NCBI GenBank assembly: GCA_022402445.1 | Contig: JAKRSF010000005.1 | Location: 124,001-188,000 of the forward strand | DNA length: 64,000 bases | Direction: 5' to 3' | Source: Cyanobacteriota bacterium | GTDB taxonomy: Bacteria > Cyanobacteriota > Cyanobacteriia > CACIAM-69d | Shown: piece by piece, positions 9,192-17,822 of the stretch | How positions within the stretch are numbered: the stretch's first letter is position 1 | Layout: every line of letters begins with the position of its first letter | The notes under the pieces: generated by a model | What the model was told of the DNA's origin: nothing | Seen by the model: the letters and a program-made list of their open reading frames with translations, nothing else | Databases searched by the model: none | Made by a program: the position numbers and the translations under genes

Positions 9192-10520
9192 ATGAGTAAG
9201 ACAACGACCTATACCCTCCAACGGCCGAAGGATATTTCCCTAGGGGAAATCGAGGCGGAACTCAACAAAATTTGGCTGTCCTCCGGGTCCGGTGGGACGG
9301 CGTCGGTGGCGACGCGGGCGACGACCTTCAGCATGACGATCTATGAGCCGGAGGAATTCCAACAACTGTTGGGGGCCTTGGGGTTCTATGGGGAAGAAAT
9401 TGACGGGTTCCACGGCAAGACGACCCGAGACGCGATCCGCAAGGCCCAGATGGAGTATGGGATGCGGGTGACGGGGCGGGTGGATACGCCGACGCTGCTG
9501 CGCCTGCGCCAGGAGTTTGCGGCCCTGCCCCCGGAGAAGCAGGTGGTGCCGAATTTGGATGCGCGGGGGGCGACGGTCAGTGAGGCGATCGCGGCGCGCA
9601 GTCCGTCGCGGGTGATTACCCTCTGCCCAGTACTGGGGCCGGATGAGGGGGTGACGGCCCAGGTGTCGGCCTATTGCCCGGTGCAAAAGAGCAAGAGCCG
9701 CAGTCTGGCCTGCTGTGAATACATCACCCTGCGGGGCACGAAGGAAGCGCTGGAACGGGTGGCGGATTTGGTGGTGTCGCTGGCGGTGCCGAATCTGCCG
9801 AAGTTTTTGTGGTGGAAAGCGACGCCAAACCCGGAGCAAAAACTATTCCAAAGTTTGTCCGCGTCGGCCCACTGCACGATTTTGGATTCTTGCTATTTCA
9901 GCGATCCGGATTCGGAGTTTTTGAAGATCCAAGAGTCGATCGAGCAGGAAACTTACATCGCCGATCTCAACTGGCACCGGCTATTTCCTTGGCAGGAGCT
10001 GACGGCGGCGGCCTTTGATCCGCCGGAGCGGCGGGCGGCCCTGTGTGAGGTGGATCGGGTCGCGATCGACTATGAAAAGGGCAATGATGCCCAGGCGATG
10101 ATGTTTTTGGGCTGGCTGGCGAGCCGGTTGGGCTGGAAACCGGTGAAGTATTGCCTGACAGGCGGGGAGTATGAGTTGCAGCATGTGACGTTCCAGGGCC
10201 AGGGCGATCGCGAAGTGGTGGCGGAGTTGGCGGCGATTCCGACGGCGGACTTTGGCGAAATTCCGGGGGATTTGATTGGCCTGCGCCTGGGGTCGGGGAA
10301 TCCGGATGCGGATTGCTGCACGATTCTCTGTTCAGAAACGACGGGCTGTATGCGAATGGAGGCGGGGGGTGTGGCGCAAAATTGCCGCACGGAACAGGTG
10401 ACTTCGCTGCCGGACCAGAAGGCGGAGGCGATGATGGCGCAGCAGCTCCAGCGCTGGGGCCGGGAGGTGCTCTATGAGGAGAGTTTGGCGGTGATGGTGG
10501 AGATTTTGCGCCTGCGTTAG
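9192..10520 (+). CDS. opcA: Glucose-6-phosphate dehydrogenase assembly protein OpcA
   Basis: OpcA is needed for full activity and oligomerisation of cyanobacterial glucose-6-phosphate dehydrogenase. The 442-residue protein starts MSKTTTYTLQRPKDISLGEIEAEL in two parts: the leader MSKTTTYTLQ and the conserved DISLGEIEAELNKIW. Residues about 50-115 form a peptidoglycan-binding-like helical module (LLGALGFYGEEIDGFHG ... TGRVDTPTLLRLR) as in other cyanobacterial OpcA proteins, followed by the OpcA core (ITLCPVLGPDEGVTAQVSAY, DLNWHRLFPWQELTAAAFD, FLGWLASRLGW). I chose the ATG at 9192; an in-frame GTG lies five codons earlier. Position directly after zwf supports the call. Confidence 0.93.
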   Translation: MSKTTTYTLQRPKDISLGEIEAELNKIWLSSGSGGTASVATRATTFSMTIYEPEEFQQLLGALGFYGEEIDGFHGKTTRDAIRKAQMEYGMRVTGRVDTPTLLRLRQEFAALPPEKQVVPNLDARGATVSEAIAARSPSRVITLCPVLGPDEGVTAQVSAYCPVQKSKSRSLACCEYITLRGTKEALERVADLVVSLAVPNLPKFLWWKATPNPEQKLFQSLSASAHCTILDSCYFSDPDSEFLKIQESIEQETYIADLNWHRLFPWQELTAAAFDPPERRAALCEVDRVAIDYEKGNDAQAMMFLGWLASRLGWKPVKYCLTGGEYELQHVTFQGQGDREVVAELAAIPTADFGEIPGDLIGLRLGSGNPDADCCTILCSETTGCMRMEAGGVAQNCRTEQVTSLPDQKAEAMMAQQLQRWGREVLYEESLAVMVEILRLR

Positions 10521-10550
10521 GGGCTTGATTTCCTGATTCGCTGAGGGCTG

Positions 10551-10568
10551 GGGGCGCGATCGCGCCCC
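10551..10568. repeat. Perfect 18-base palindrome with central HIP1, after opcA
   Basis: GGGGCGCGATCGCGCCCC is a perfect palindrome 30 bases after the opcA stop. It could act as a strong hairpin ending the fbp-zwf-opcA transcript, although no T-run follows. It also marks the last HIP1 site before the AT-richer island. Confidence 0.6.
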
Positions 10569-10793
10569 ATTGATGAGCCCATTTCATCACGAGTTGTGCA
10601 TGATTGAAGTAAGGAGTTTGGCATGAGAAAGGCATCTGCATAACATTCTTGGGAAATATGCAGGTGAGACTTGAGTAGAGTTTAGAGTGAAGATAGTTGG
10701 CTAGGAGAATATTGAATGTTTCACAATTAATCTTGTAATACTTTTGAGTTAAATGATGCAAAAATCCAAGAAACTCTCCTCAATCACTGAACA

Positions 10794-11639
10794 ATGAAGA
10801 AATACAAACAGCATTACGTGCCTCGTTCGGTTCTTAGAAATTTCGCTGACTCTGGAAGTGTATTCTTTTTGATGAAGCACGAAAAAGGAAAAATCAAAAA
10901 AAGTGCCGTCGAAAATCTGTGCGCAGAAAAGGATTTCTATTGCTTTTCACTAGAAATTAGCAATAGAGACACAAGGAAGAATCATATTGACTATGATAGA
11001 AAGCTTTTTGACAAGGTGGATGGAATGATTGCTCCAATCCTTTTGAGAATAGTGAGTCAAGGCAGTGTTGATCACTTGACTGAATATGAAAAGAAGAGCC
11101 TTGCAAAATATGTAGTTTACCAGTACATGAGGTCACCTGCGGCCAAAGGCATCGCTACTTTTTTAAGTAGTGAAGAGACCGCCAGACAGTTACAGGGTTG
11201 GAGCTTATTGGATGAAGAATTTATTGAGCGCGTGTCAAACATGCTCTGCAATCATAAATTAAAGCTTCTAAGAGCGGAGAGCAGCTCGCCGTACATTATC
11301 TCCGATTCGCCTGTGTTATGGTCGTCAACAGGCGAAGGAATTTATTTTCCCATCAGTCCAGACTACTGTGTGTGCTATCAGAAAAAGGACGTTGACGTGT
11401 TGGACTCGATATGTGTAAATGAAATAGAGTTCCTTGCTTCCGTCAGGTTTAATATTTCTCGAAGCGAAGAGACGCTGAAGGGCATTTGGCAGGAAAGTCA
11501 TCAGCAGCACATAAAGAGCTACTGTGAGTCGGGTAGCCCTTCCTATTGGAAGTGTATCTTAACCTGTAGAGACTCTTCACATTGTATCAAGAAATTTATA
11601 GATTCCTTTCTTGAAGAGATTGGAACGTTGCTAAGCTAG
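10794..11639 (+). CDS. DUF4238 domain-containing protein
   Basis: A 281-residue protein opening with KKYKQHYVPRSVLRNFA, the hallmark of DUF4238, a family of unknown function scattered among bacteria and often in defence or mobile regions. Further family-like elements are AKYVVYQYMRSP near residue 105 and a central SPYIISDSPVLW. No membrane segments or signal peptide. Base composition is much AT-richer than the neighbours and no HIP1 site occurs in it, which indicates transfer. No clear ribosome binding site precedes the ATG. The 273 bases between opcA and this gene show no other coding signal. A defence role is inference from distribution only. Confidence 0.75.
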   Translation: MKKYKQHYVPRSVLRNFADSGSVFFLMKHEKGKIKKSAVENLCAEKDFYCFSLEISNRDTRKNHIDYDRKLFDKVDGMIAPILLRIVSQGSVDHLTEYEKKSLAKYVVYQYMRSPAAKGIATFLSSEETARQLQGWSLLDEEFIERVSNMLCNHKLKLLRAESSSPYIISDSPVLWSSTGEGIYFPISPDYCVCYQKKDVDVLDSICVNEIEFLASVRFNISRSEETLKGIWQESHQQHIKSYCESGSPSYWKCILTCRDSSHCIKKFIDSFLEEIGTLLS

Positions 11640-11676
11640 CTTTTTATCGGAAATCATAGATAGGGTAGAGGCGGCT

Positions 11677-11835
11677 ATGCAAGCAGCGCATGTCATTCAT
11701 AATCGCGCCCTGTTACGGTCGATAGCTTGTCAGCTTGATCAGGATCAGTTGTGCTTTTTCAAAGGACGGAAAATTACCATGCGCAATCAACCAGCGATGT
11801 GGTCTACCGTCAAGGAAAGGAGTAAGTCAACTTAA
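11677..11835 (+). CDS. Possible small ORF or gene remnant, 52 codons
   Basis: An open frame of 52 codons (start MQAAHVIHNRALLRS) lies between the DUF4238 and Panacea genes. I recognise no family, and no convincing ribosome binding site precedes it. It shares the AT-rich composition of the island and may be a fragment of a decayed gene. Kept as a weak call because the surrounding 258 bases contain nothing else. Confidence 0.2.
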   Translation: MQAAHVIHNRALLRSIACQLDQDQLCFFKGRKITMRNQPAMWSTVKERSKST

Positions 11836-11897
11836 GGTATAGACAGCTTGTGGACTCTGCTATGGCATAGAGCCTGGAATATTTTGGAGGTAAGACA

Positions 11898-12491
11898 ATG
11901 TTTGATTGCTTACAGGTTGCGAGGTTCTTCATACGCAGAGCCTACGAAGATGGACAAGAAGAGCAAATGACCAATATGAAGGTTCAAAAGCTCCTCTACT
12001 ATGCACAAAGCTTGCACCTTGCTCTCTTTGACGAGCCGTTATTTGAGGATGAAATCCAAGCATGGCGATATGGACCCGTCTGTCCTCCCGCCTACCGCTT
12101 CTATTCGCAATTTGAAGCGGAGCAACTTCCTATGCCAGACGAACATTCGTTTGCGCAGATTGCCGATGATTGTAAGGAGTTGCTGGAAGAGGTTTGGGAT
12201 TACTTTGGTCAACATCATGCCTACTACCTAAGCGGTATGACCCATGTGGAGTTTCCTTGGAAGAAAGCGAGAAAAGGACTGCCGTCTACCGCTCGGTCCA
12301 CTGAACCCATTCTCTTAGAAGATATGAAACTCCTGGGCTACCAAAAGCTAGAGCAAATTGAGCAAGATAATCCCGCCTACAAGGCTGCAATCTCGCACCT
12401 TCTCGACCAAGCATTTAAGCAATCTGCTGACGAGCCCGAATATGTCCAAGGGGAAGAGATAGATGGCTGGCTTACCTCCCTTCTCTCTTGA
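11898..12491 (+). CDS. Panacea (SocA/DUF4065) antitoxin-type protein
   Basis: A 197-residue protein with the Panacea/SocA/DUF4065 signature: VARFFIRRA near residue 9, MTNMKVQKLLYYAQSLHLA at 23-41, and the block DEIQAWRYGPVCPPAYRFY around residue 50. Panacea domains neutralise many unrelated toxins by direct binding. The ATG is preceded by GGAGG at good spacing. The gene overlaps the next one by 29 bases, so production is coupled to the likely toxin. Sequence composition is AT-richer than the chromosome. The family assignment is strong; neutralisation of this particular partner is inferred from the gene pair. Confidence 0.85.
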   Translation: MFDCLQVARFFIRRAYEDGQEEQMTNMKVQKLLYYAQSLHLALFDEPLFEDEIQAWRYGPVCPPAYRFYSQFEAEQLPMPDEHSFAQIADDCKELLEEVWDYFGQHHAYYLSGMTHVEFPWKKARKGLPSTARSTEPILLEDMKLLGYQKLEQIEQDNPAYKAAISHLLDQAFKQSADEPEYVQGEEIDGWLTSLLS

Positions 12492-12843
12492 GAAGACGGG
12501 CAGTTTTGAAAGAACGTTTAAGAAGCTGGCCAAAAGTAAAGCCTATGGCAATAACTTCCTAAGGACAATCTCGGAAACTTTGAAAGAGCTATTGAATGAG
12601 GCTTATCCCAAAAAATCCAGAGACGAGCCATTGCCTGGAAGTGTGAATGTTCCTAGGGATTGGACACTGCACAAACTTGAAATAAAGGTAGGAAAGGGTG
12701 CCTCTGGGCAAGTGCGGCTAATCTATCTGGTCAACGAAAATGAGCGTGTCGTTAGGCCACTGTGGATTTATAGCCATGAGCAATTTCAAAAACGCCCTCC
12801 TGCTAAAGACCTTGGAAGCGTTATTTTGGACGCGATTGAGTAA
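12463..12843 (+). CDS. Putative toxin paired with Panacea antitoxin (RelE/ParE-like)
   Basis: A 126-residue basic protein whose start lies within the 3' end of the Panacea gene, in another frame. The order of charged helices (SFERTFKKLAKSKAYGN, TISETLKELLNEA) followed by strands (HKLEIKVGKG, GQVRLIYLVNENERVV, PLWIYSHEQF) is that of a RelE/ParE-fold interferase with conserved-type R and W residues late in the chain. The fold call is by eye. Panacea genes are usually next to the toxin they block, which supports a toxin role. A poor start context within the upstream gene would keep it below antitoxin levels. Confidence 0.6.
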   Translation: MAGLPPFSLEKTGSFERTFKKLAKSKAYGNNFLRTISETLKELLNEAYPKKSRDEPLPGSVNVPRDWTLHKLEIKVGKGASGQVRLIYLVNENERVVRPLWIYSHEQFQKRPPAKDLGSVILDAIE

Positions 12844-12871
12844 TATAGGCACAATCAATATTGTGTGTCGG

Positions 12872-12885
12872 GTTAAATATTTAAC
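12872..12885. repeat. AT-rich perfect palindrome after the Panacea pair
   Basis: GTTAAATATTTAAC is a perfect 14-base palindrome 29 bases after the toxin stop, preceded by a small hairpin CACAAT-CAAT-ATTGTG at about 12850-12865. These may end the toxin-antitoxin transcript or be operator-like; nothing else is seen before the next gene. Confidence 0.4.
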
Positions 12886-13062
12886 TAAAGTCGATAGGCG
12901 CAGATGGGCCTACGTATTAGCCAAATAAGATTACAGCACTAAGTAATCCAGATTGTGGGCGATTGTGCCTCCCCAACTGATGACCCCGATTTACCGCGAT
13001 CACTAGAAAGAAATTGAATTAATTAAGGCACCTAAAATGATCGGAGAACAACGTGAGATTTT

Positions 13063-13374
13063 ATGAAATTCTCCCGGTTTATATCAACAGAAAATTTCGC
13101 TAGGGCAGCCATCTTCTTGTTGTTGATTTCCGTGGTCGGCGCGATCGCTGGCGACTGGACAGACGATATCAAAAAGGGCTTGATCGGCTTTTGGATTATT
13201 GTTCCACCTCTTTGGCTGTGGTTTGAATTTTGCTTCCTGTTTGATCGGGGCAAAACTCAATTTTCTAATAATTTTGAAAAATTCAAATATGGCCAAGAAC
13301 TCACTAGAAATCTGTGGTTGGCTATCTCGGCGTTACTGCTGCTGATCTATTTTGGTAAGGTGCCAGGGGTTTAG
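13063..13374 (+). CDS. Small hypothetical membrane protein
   Basis: A 103-residue protein with three predicted membrane segments: about residues 14-30 (AAIFLLLISVVGAIAG), 38-58 (KGLIGFWIIVPPLWLWFEF) and 84-100 (LWLAISALLLLIYFG). A charged stretch lies between the second and third. I do not recognise a family. It marks the right border of the AT-rich island: HIP1 sites resume within its coding sequence at 13141. Confidence 0.5.
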   Translation: MKFSRFISTENFARAAIFLLLISVVGAIAGDWTDDIKKGLIGFWIIVPPLWLWFEFCFLFDRGKTQFSNNFEKFKYGQELTRNLWLAISALLLLIYFGKVPGV

Positions 13375-13475
13375 GGCCGTCAATGGTCCCCTACCCTGGC
13401 CGATAATCCGTCAATTTGAGCAGGGTCAGAGAAGCCGCAGCGGGGGAATGGCCAGGGGCGATCGCGGCTTGCCAT

Positions 13476-14021
13476 CTACGGCTGAAAAAGCTGGACAACA
13501 TCGATCGCGCAGTCAGGAAATGCCAAAGGGGCGATCGCGCGATCGCGCACCGTTTCTTCCTGGGTATAGCGGCCCGCCTCAGGCTTGCGAAACACCACCA
13601 CCTGACGGTTCACCAAATCCACCACCCAATATTCGGGAATTCCCACCCGCCCATAGAGATCCCGCTTATGGGTCAAGTCAGTCTCTAGCGTAGATTGGGA
13701 AATTTCCACGACCCAAAAGAGGTCCGATGGCCCCGGATGTCGCTGGAAAAAATCCGCCCGATCGCCCCGCACAACAGCAATATCCGGTTCTGGTTCCGAG
13801 TCATCCAACGTAATCGGTCGCGCTTCCCGCACATAGGCCCGCCCCCGCAGGCGATCGCGTAACCATTCCGCCAGGGTTTCGCCGCGATAGGTATGTTCCG
13901 GCCCTTCGGGTGCCATTTCAATAACTTGCCCGTTCAACAGCTCTACTCGGCGATCATCTAACAGACCCGCCGCGATCATTTGGTGGTATTCCGCCACGGT
14001 CCATTGCGCCAGGGTTAACAT
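13476..14021 (-). CDS. Uma2 family endonuclease
   Basis: A 181-residue Uma2/DUF820 protein. Key parts are RRVELLNGQVIEMAPEG near residue 25, SEPEPDIAVVRGDRADF near 75 (acidic active-site type), LFWVVEISQSTLETDL near 100, and YWVVDLVNRQVVVFR near 135. It is a close paralogue of the gene at 34428; I estimate roughly 70-75% identity by eye, including the identical tail motif GRYTQEETV. The two must stem from a fairly recent duplication. Function unknown; nuclease by fold. Followed by another, more distant Uma2 gene on the same strand. Confidence 0.85.
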   Translation of the reverse strand: MLTLAQWTVAEYHQMIAAGLLDDRRVELLNGQVIEMAPEGPEHTYRGETLAEWLRDRLRGRAYVREARPITLDDSEPEPDIAVVRGDRADFFQRHPGPSDLFWVVEISQSTLETDLTHKRDLYGRVGIPEYWVVDLVNRQVVVFRKPEAGRYTQEETVRDRAIAPLAFPDCAIDVVQLFQP

Positions 14022-14090
14022 GGGTGACCCGTTTCGATTAGGGACTTGCCCCTAGTCTATCAAGCCACCCTCAAGGGGCAATTGATGGCC

Positions 14091-14819
14091 CTACTCCGCG
14101 ATCGCGTCCGGATCAATGCCCATCTCCCGCAACCGGGCCGCAAGGCGATCAGCGCGATCTCGTTCCTGTTCTGCCCGTTGCCGTTCTTGCTCGGCACGCT
14201 GTTGCTCTTGGTCAGCCCGTTGCCGCTCCTCCGTCAGGGTGGAAAAGGGCCGACCGTCAGGGCCAAATAGGGTCAGGGTTTCCTCATCCACATGGAACCG
14301 AATGCCCAACCGGGGGCTCACCCAATCTTCCGCTGGCTCGTCGATGAGGCGTAAATCCCCCTCCGGCGATCGCACCGCCACCGTCAAGTCGTTGCTGTCG
14401 GGGTTGTAAACGTAATATTCCTCGACGCCGTAGGTGTCATAAAACGCCTGCTTTTTGAACATTTCGCCCAAACGGTTCCCCGGCGACCAAATCTCAAAGA
14501 CCACCTGGGGCGCAATGCCCCCCTCGCGCCACTGCATGTAGGAACCGCGATCGCCCTTCGGCACCCCAAACACCACCATCACATCGGGCGCTTGGCGGGT
14601 TTTGTTGTCCCCTTCCGTCGGATACCAGAGCAAATCCCCCGCCACAAATACTTCGGGATTGTCGGCAAAAATGGCGGCCAAATTGCTTTGAATCGTCTGA
14701 ATCCAGTGGAATTGTTTGGTATTGTCTGCCATCGGTTGGCCGTCGCTGTCGGGATAGGCGATCGCGGCGGGCTGGGTTCCGGGCGTCGCGCTGGTGATGG
14801 TGGTGGGTTGGGCAATCAT
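14091..14819 (-). CDS. Uma2 family endonuclease with C-terminal coiled coil
   Basis: A 242-residue Uma2 protein of the longer class. The nuclease part has APDVMVVFGVPKGDRGSY and PQVVFEIWSPGNRLGEM (acidic E in the strand), then YYVYNPDSNDL. The last 50 residues are a Gln/Arg/Glu-rich coiled coil made of short repeats (ERQRADQEQQRAEQERQRAE), typical of this class in cyanobacteria. The ATG at 14819 has a good GAGGAGCC ribosome binding site, so the 25 further upstream residues are unlikely to be translated. Divergent to glyA, 232 bases apart. Confidence 0.85.
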   Translation of the reverse strand: MIAQPTTITSATPGTQPAAIAYPDSDGQPMADNTKQFHWIQTIQSNLAAIFADNPEVFVAGDLLWYPTEGDNKTRQAPDVMVVFGVPKGDRGSYMQWREGGIAPQVVFEIWSPGNRLGEMFKKQAFYDTYGVEEYYVYNPDSNDLTVAVRSPEGDLRLIDEPAEDWVSPRLGIRFHVDEETLTLFGPDGRPFSTLTEERQRADQEQQRAEQERQRAEQERDRADRLAARLREMGIDPDAIAE

Positions 14820-15051
14820 TCGGTGGCTCCTCGCGATCGCGCTGCATCCATCCATTATGCCAAGGGAGCGCGGGCCAACTTTCTGTCGAATCACCGCCCA
14901 ATCACCGCGCTAGAAATCCGCGATCACGCGCCCCCTTCCGATGAACGGACCAAACAAGTTAGTATGATCGACTCGGGATTTAGTCAGTAATCGCCCCAAG
15001 GGGCCATTGCGCCGCTCCCCCGTGTACCGTTTGGCCTGAGGGTTTTGTGCC

Positions 15052-16335
15052 GTGACTCGAACGAATTTGGAATTTCTCGCCGAAACCGATCCGCAAATCG
15101 CCGAAATTCTGTCCCTAGAATTGCAGCGCCAGCGGGATCATTTGGAATTGATCGCCAGCGAAAACTTCACCTCGGCGGCGGTCATGGCGGCCCAAGGGTC
15201 CGTGCTGACCAATAAATACGCAGAAGGGCTGCCCCAGAAGCGCTACTACGGCGGCTGCGAATTTGTCGATCGCGCGGAGCAACTGGCGATTGATCGCGTC
15301 AAAACCCTGTTCGGTGCGGCCCATGCCAATGTGCAGCCCCACTCGGGTGCCCAGGCGAATTTTGCCGTCTTCCTGGCCCTGCTGGAGCCGGGGGATACGA
15401 TCATGGGCATGGACCTGTCCCACGGGGGTCACTTAACCCACGGGTCGCCGGTGAATGTGTCCGGCAAGTGGTTCAAGGTGGTTCAGTACGGGGTCAGCCA
15501 GGAAACGGAGCAACTGGATTTTGACCAGATTCGGGAACTGGCGATCGCCCATCGGCCCAAGCTCATCGTCTGCGGCTATTCCGCCTATCCGCGCACCATT
15601 GATTTCGCTAAGTTCCGCGCGATCGCGGACGAAGTGGGCGCATACCTGATGGCGGACATCGCCCACATCGCCGGTCTCGTGGCCGCTGGCCTGCACCCCA
15701 ATCCCCTGCCCCACTGCCACGTGGTCACCACCACCACCCACAAAACCCTGCGGGGGCCGCGCGGGGGCCTGATCATGACCAATGATGAGGCGTTGGGTAA
15801 ACAGTTCGACAAGGCCGTGTTCCCCGGCAGCCAAGGGGGGCCGCTGGAGCATGTGATTGCCGCCAAAGCGGTTGCCTTCGGGGAGGCGTTGCAGCCCAGC
15901 TTTAAGGCATATGGCGCGCAGGTGATCGAAAATGCCCAGGCCATGGGGGCGCAACTGCAACGGCGCGGCCTGAAGCTGGTGTCCGACGGCACGGATAATC
16001 ACCTGATTTTGGTGGATCTGCGCTCGATCAATATGACGGGCAAGGAGGCCGATCGCCTGGTCAGCACGGTGAACATCACGGCGAACAAAAATACCGTGCC
16101 CTTCGATCCCCAGTCGCCGTTTGTGACCAGCGGCCTGCGGCTGGGTTCGGCGGCCATGACGACCCGGGGCATGGGGGTGGCGGAGTTCACGGAAATCGGG
16201 GACATCATCGCCGAGCGACTCCTCAATCCGGAAGATGAGGCGGTGGAACAGCAATGCCGCGATCGCGTGGCGGCCCTGTGTGAGCGCTTCCCCCTCTATC
16301 CCCACCTGCGGATCCCGGTTCCGGCCCTGGCCTAG
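15052..16335 (+). CDS. glyA: Serine hydroxymethyltransferase
   Basis: PLP enzyme converting serine and tetrahydrofolate to glycine and 5,10-methylene-tetrahydrofolate; it supplies one-carbon units and takes part in photorespiratory metabolism. The 427-residue chain contains [16 protein letters not shown] near residue 37, the conserved YYGGCEFVD near 64, and the PLP-lysine motif [14 protein letters not shown] with K231. It starts with GTG at 15052, one base-pair step after the preceding context with no better ATG upstream. Length and motifs match the family throughout. It is followed by a short repeat (16391-16412) and argJ. Confidence 0.97.
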   Translation: MTRTNLEFLAETDPQIAEILSLELQRQRDHLELIASENFTSAAVMAAQGSVLTNKYAEGLPQKRYYGGCEFVDRAEQLAIDRVKTLFGAAHANVQPHSGAQANFAVFLALLEPGDTIMGMDLSHGGHLTHGSPVNVSGKWFKVVQYGVSQETEQLDFDQIRELAIAHRPKLIVCGYSAYPRTIDFAKFRAIADEVGAYLMADIAHIAGLVAAGLHPNPLPHCHVVTTTTHKTLRGPRGGLIMTNDEALGKQFDKAVFPGSQGGPLEHVIAAKAVAFGEALQPSFKAYGAQVIENAQAMGAQLQRRGLKLVSDGTDNHLILVDLRSINMTGKEADRLVSTVNITANKNTVPFDPQSPFVTSGLRLGSAAMTTRGMGVAEFTEIGDIIAERLLNPEDEAVEQQCRDRVAALCERFPLYPHLRIPVPALA

Positions 16336-16390
16336 GACCACAACCTGGCGCAGGACAAGGTGACTCGACGGGTCAAGGGACCGGTGGGGT

Positions 16391-16412
16391 AAGGGGTTTA
16401 AACCCCTTGTCT
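16391..16412. repeat. Dispersed palindromic repeat, copy 1
   Basis: AAGGGGTTTAAACCCCTTG plus TCT, identical to 22204-22225. The core GGGGTTTAAACCCC is a perfect palindrome. Both copies lie shortly downstream of a CDS (glyA here, thiG there), so a hairpin terminator or a small dispersed repeat is likely. Confidence 0.7.
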
Positions 16413-16548
16413 CGACTGGTTCCGACTGGTCTTGCCTTGATTTCCTGCGTCGTTTGGAGGGTTGGGGCAAAGGGCGATCGTCACCACCGATCGCCCCGGA
16501 GGCCGGTGATATAATCGCGGCGATTTTTGAAACGGAACGGGCGAAACC

Positions 16549-17790
16549 ATGGGCGACTGGCGGGTGATCGACGGGGGCGTGACCGCTCCGAAGGGCTATC
16601 GGGCGGCGGGCATCACGGCGGGCTTAAAGCCGTCCGGTGCGCCGGATCTGGCCCTGATTGTGTCCGAGGGGGACGCGATCGCGGCGGGCATTTTCACCAC
16701 CAGTCAAGTGCGGGCCGCCTGTGTGGACTATTGCCGGGAGCGGCTGGCGGACAAACCCAGCGCCCGGGCGATTTTGGTCAATGCCGGTCAGGCCAATGCG
16801 GCCACTGGAGCGGCGGGTCGCCAGGACGCCGAAGACTGCGCCCAACTGCTGGCGGACACCCTGGGCATTGAACCGGAGGCCATTTTGCTCGCATCCACGG
16901 GGGTGATCGGCCAGCGCATTGCCATGGACGCCATGCGATCGGGCATTCCCCAGGTGGTGGCGGCCCTGTCGGAAACCGGCGGCCCGACGGCGGCCCAGTC
17001 GATCCTGACGACGGATTTGGTCGTCAAAACCATTGCCCTGGAAACGGAAATTGCGGGCCGTCCGGTGCGGATGGGGGGCATGGCGAAGGGGTCGGGGATG
17101 ATCCATCCGAATATGGCGACGATGCTCGCGTTTGTGACCTGCGATGCGGCGGTGTCCCCCCAGCTTTGGCAGGAAATGCTTAGTCGGGCGGGCGATCGCA
17201 CCTTTAACCAGGTCACGGTGGATGGGGACACGAGCACCAATGATTCCCTGTTTGCCCTGACCAACGGCCAGTCCCGCACGCCGGCGATTACCCAATGGGG
17301 GCCGGAGGCGGAGATCCTGGAGGCGATGCTCACGGAGGTATGTGGTCACCTGGCCCGGGCGATCGCGCGGGATGGCGAGGGGGCAACCTGTCTGGTGGAG
17401 GTGGCCGTCAGCGGCGCGGCGGATGAGAAGGCGGCGCAGAAGGTGGCAAAAACCATTGCGGGCTCGTCCCTGGTGAAGTCGGCGATCTTTGGCCGCGATC
17501 CGAACTGGGGCCGCATTGCCGGGGCGGCGGGCCGCGCGGGGGTGAAGTTCGATCAGCAGGATCTTCGTATCGAGCTAGGTGAGTTTGTCCTGATGGATCA
17601 GGGCCAGCCTCAACCCTTTGATCGCGTGGCGGCCAATGGCTACCTCACGGCCAAGGCGGCGGGGGCGTACCTCCAGGATGATACGGTGGAAATCCGCGTG
17701 AGCATTGGTTCGGGGCCGGGGCGCGCGAAGGCGTGGGGCTGCGACCTGAGCTACGATTATGTGCGCATTAACGCGGAATATACGACCTAG
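16549..17790 (+). CDS. argJ: Bifunctional glutamate N-acetyltransferase / N-acetylglutamate synthase (ArgJ)
   Basis: Transfers the acetyl group from N-acetylornithine to glutamate, recycling it in the cyclic arginine pathway; bifunctional forms also use acetyl-CoA. The 413-residue precursor self-cleaves before the nucleophilic threonine in GSGMIHPNMATMLAF (T191), giving alpha and beta chains. Other conserved parts are the N-terminal GVTAPKGYRAAGITAGLK and the C-terminal GRDPNWGRIAGAAGRAG. Whether it is mono- or bifunctional cannot be told from sequence by eye. The gene after it, tex, starts 33 bases downstream, so co-transcription is possible. Confidence 0.95.
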   Translation: MGDWRVIDGGVTAPKGYRAAGITAGLKPSGAPDLALIVSEGDAIAAGIFTTSQVRAACVDYCRERLADKPSARAILVNAGQANAATGAAGRQDAEDCAQLLADTLGIEPEAILLASTGVIGQRIAMDAMRSGIPQVVAALSETGGPTAAQSILTTDLVVKTIALETEIAGRPVRMGGMAKGSGMIHPNMATMLAFVTCDAAVSPQLWQEMLSRAGDRTFNQVTVDGDTSTNDSLFALTNGQSRTPAITQWGPEAEILEAMLTEVCGHLARAIARDGEGATCLVEVAVSGAADEKAAQKVAKTIAGSSLVKSAIFGRDPNWGRIAGAAGRAGVKFDQQDLRIELGEFVLMDQGQPQPFDRVAANGYLTAKAAGAYLQDDTVEIRVSIGSGPGRAKAWGCDLSYDYVRINAEYTT

Positions 17791-17822
17791 ATTAAGTCAG
17801 GTCTGCGATAGGGATTGACGGC

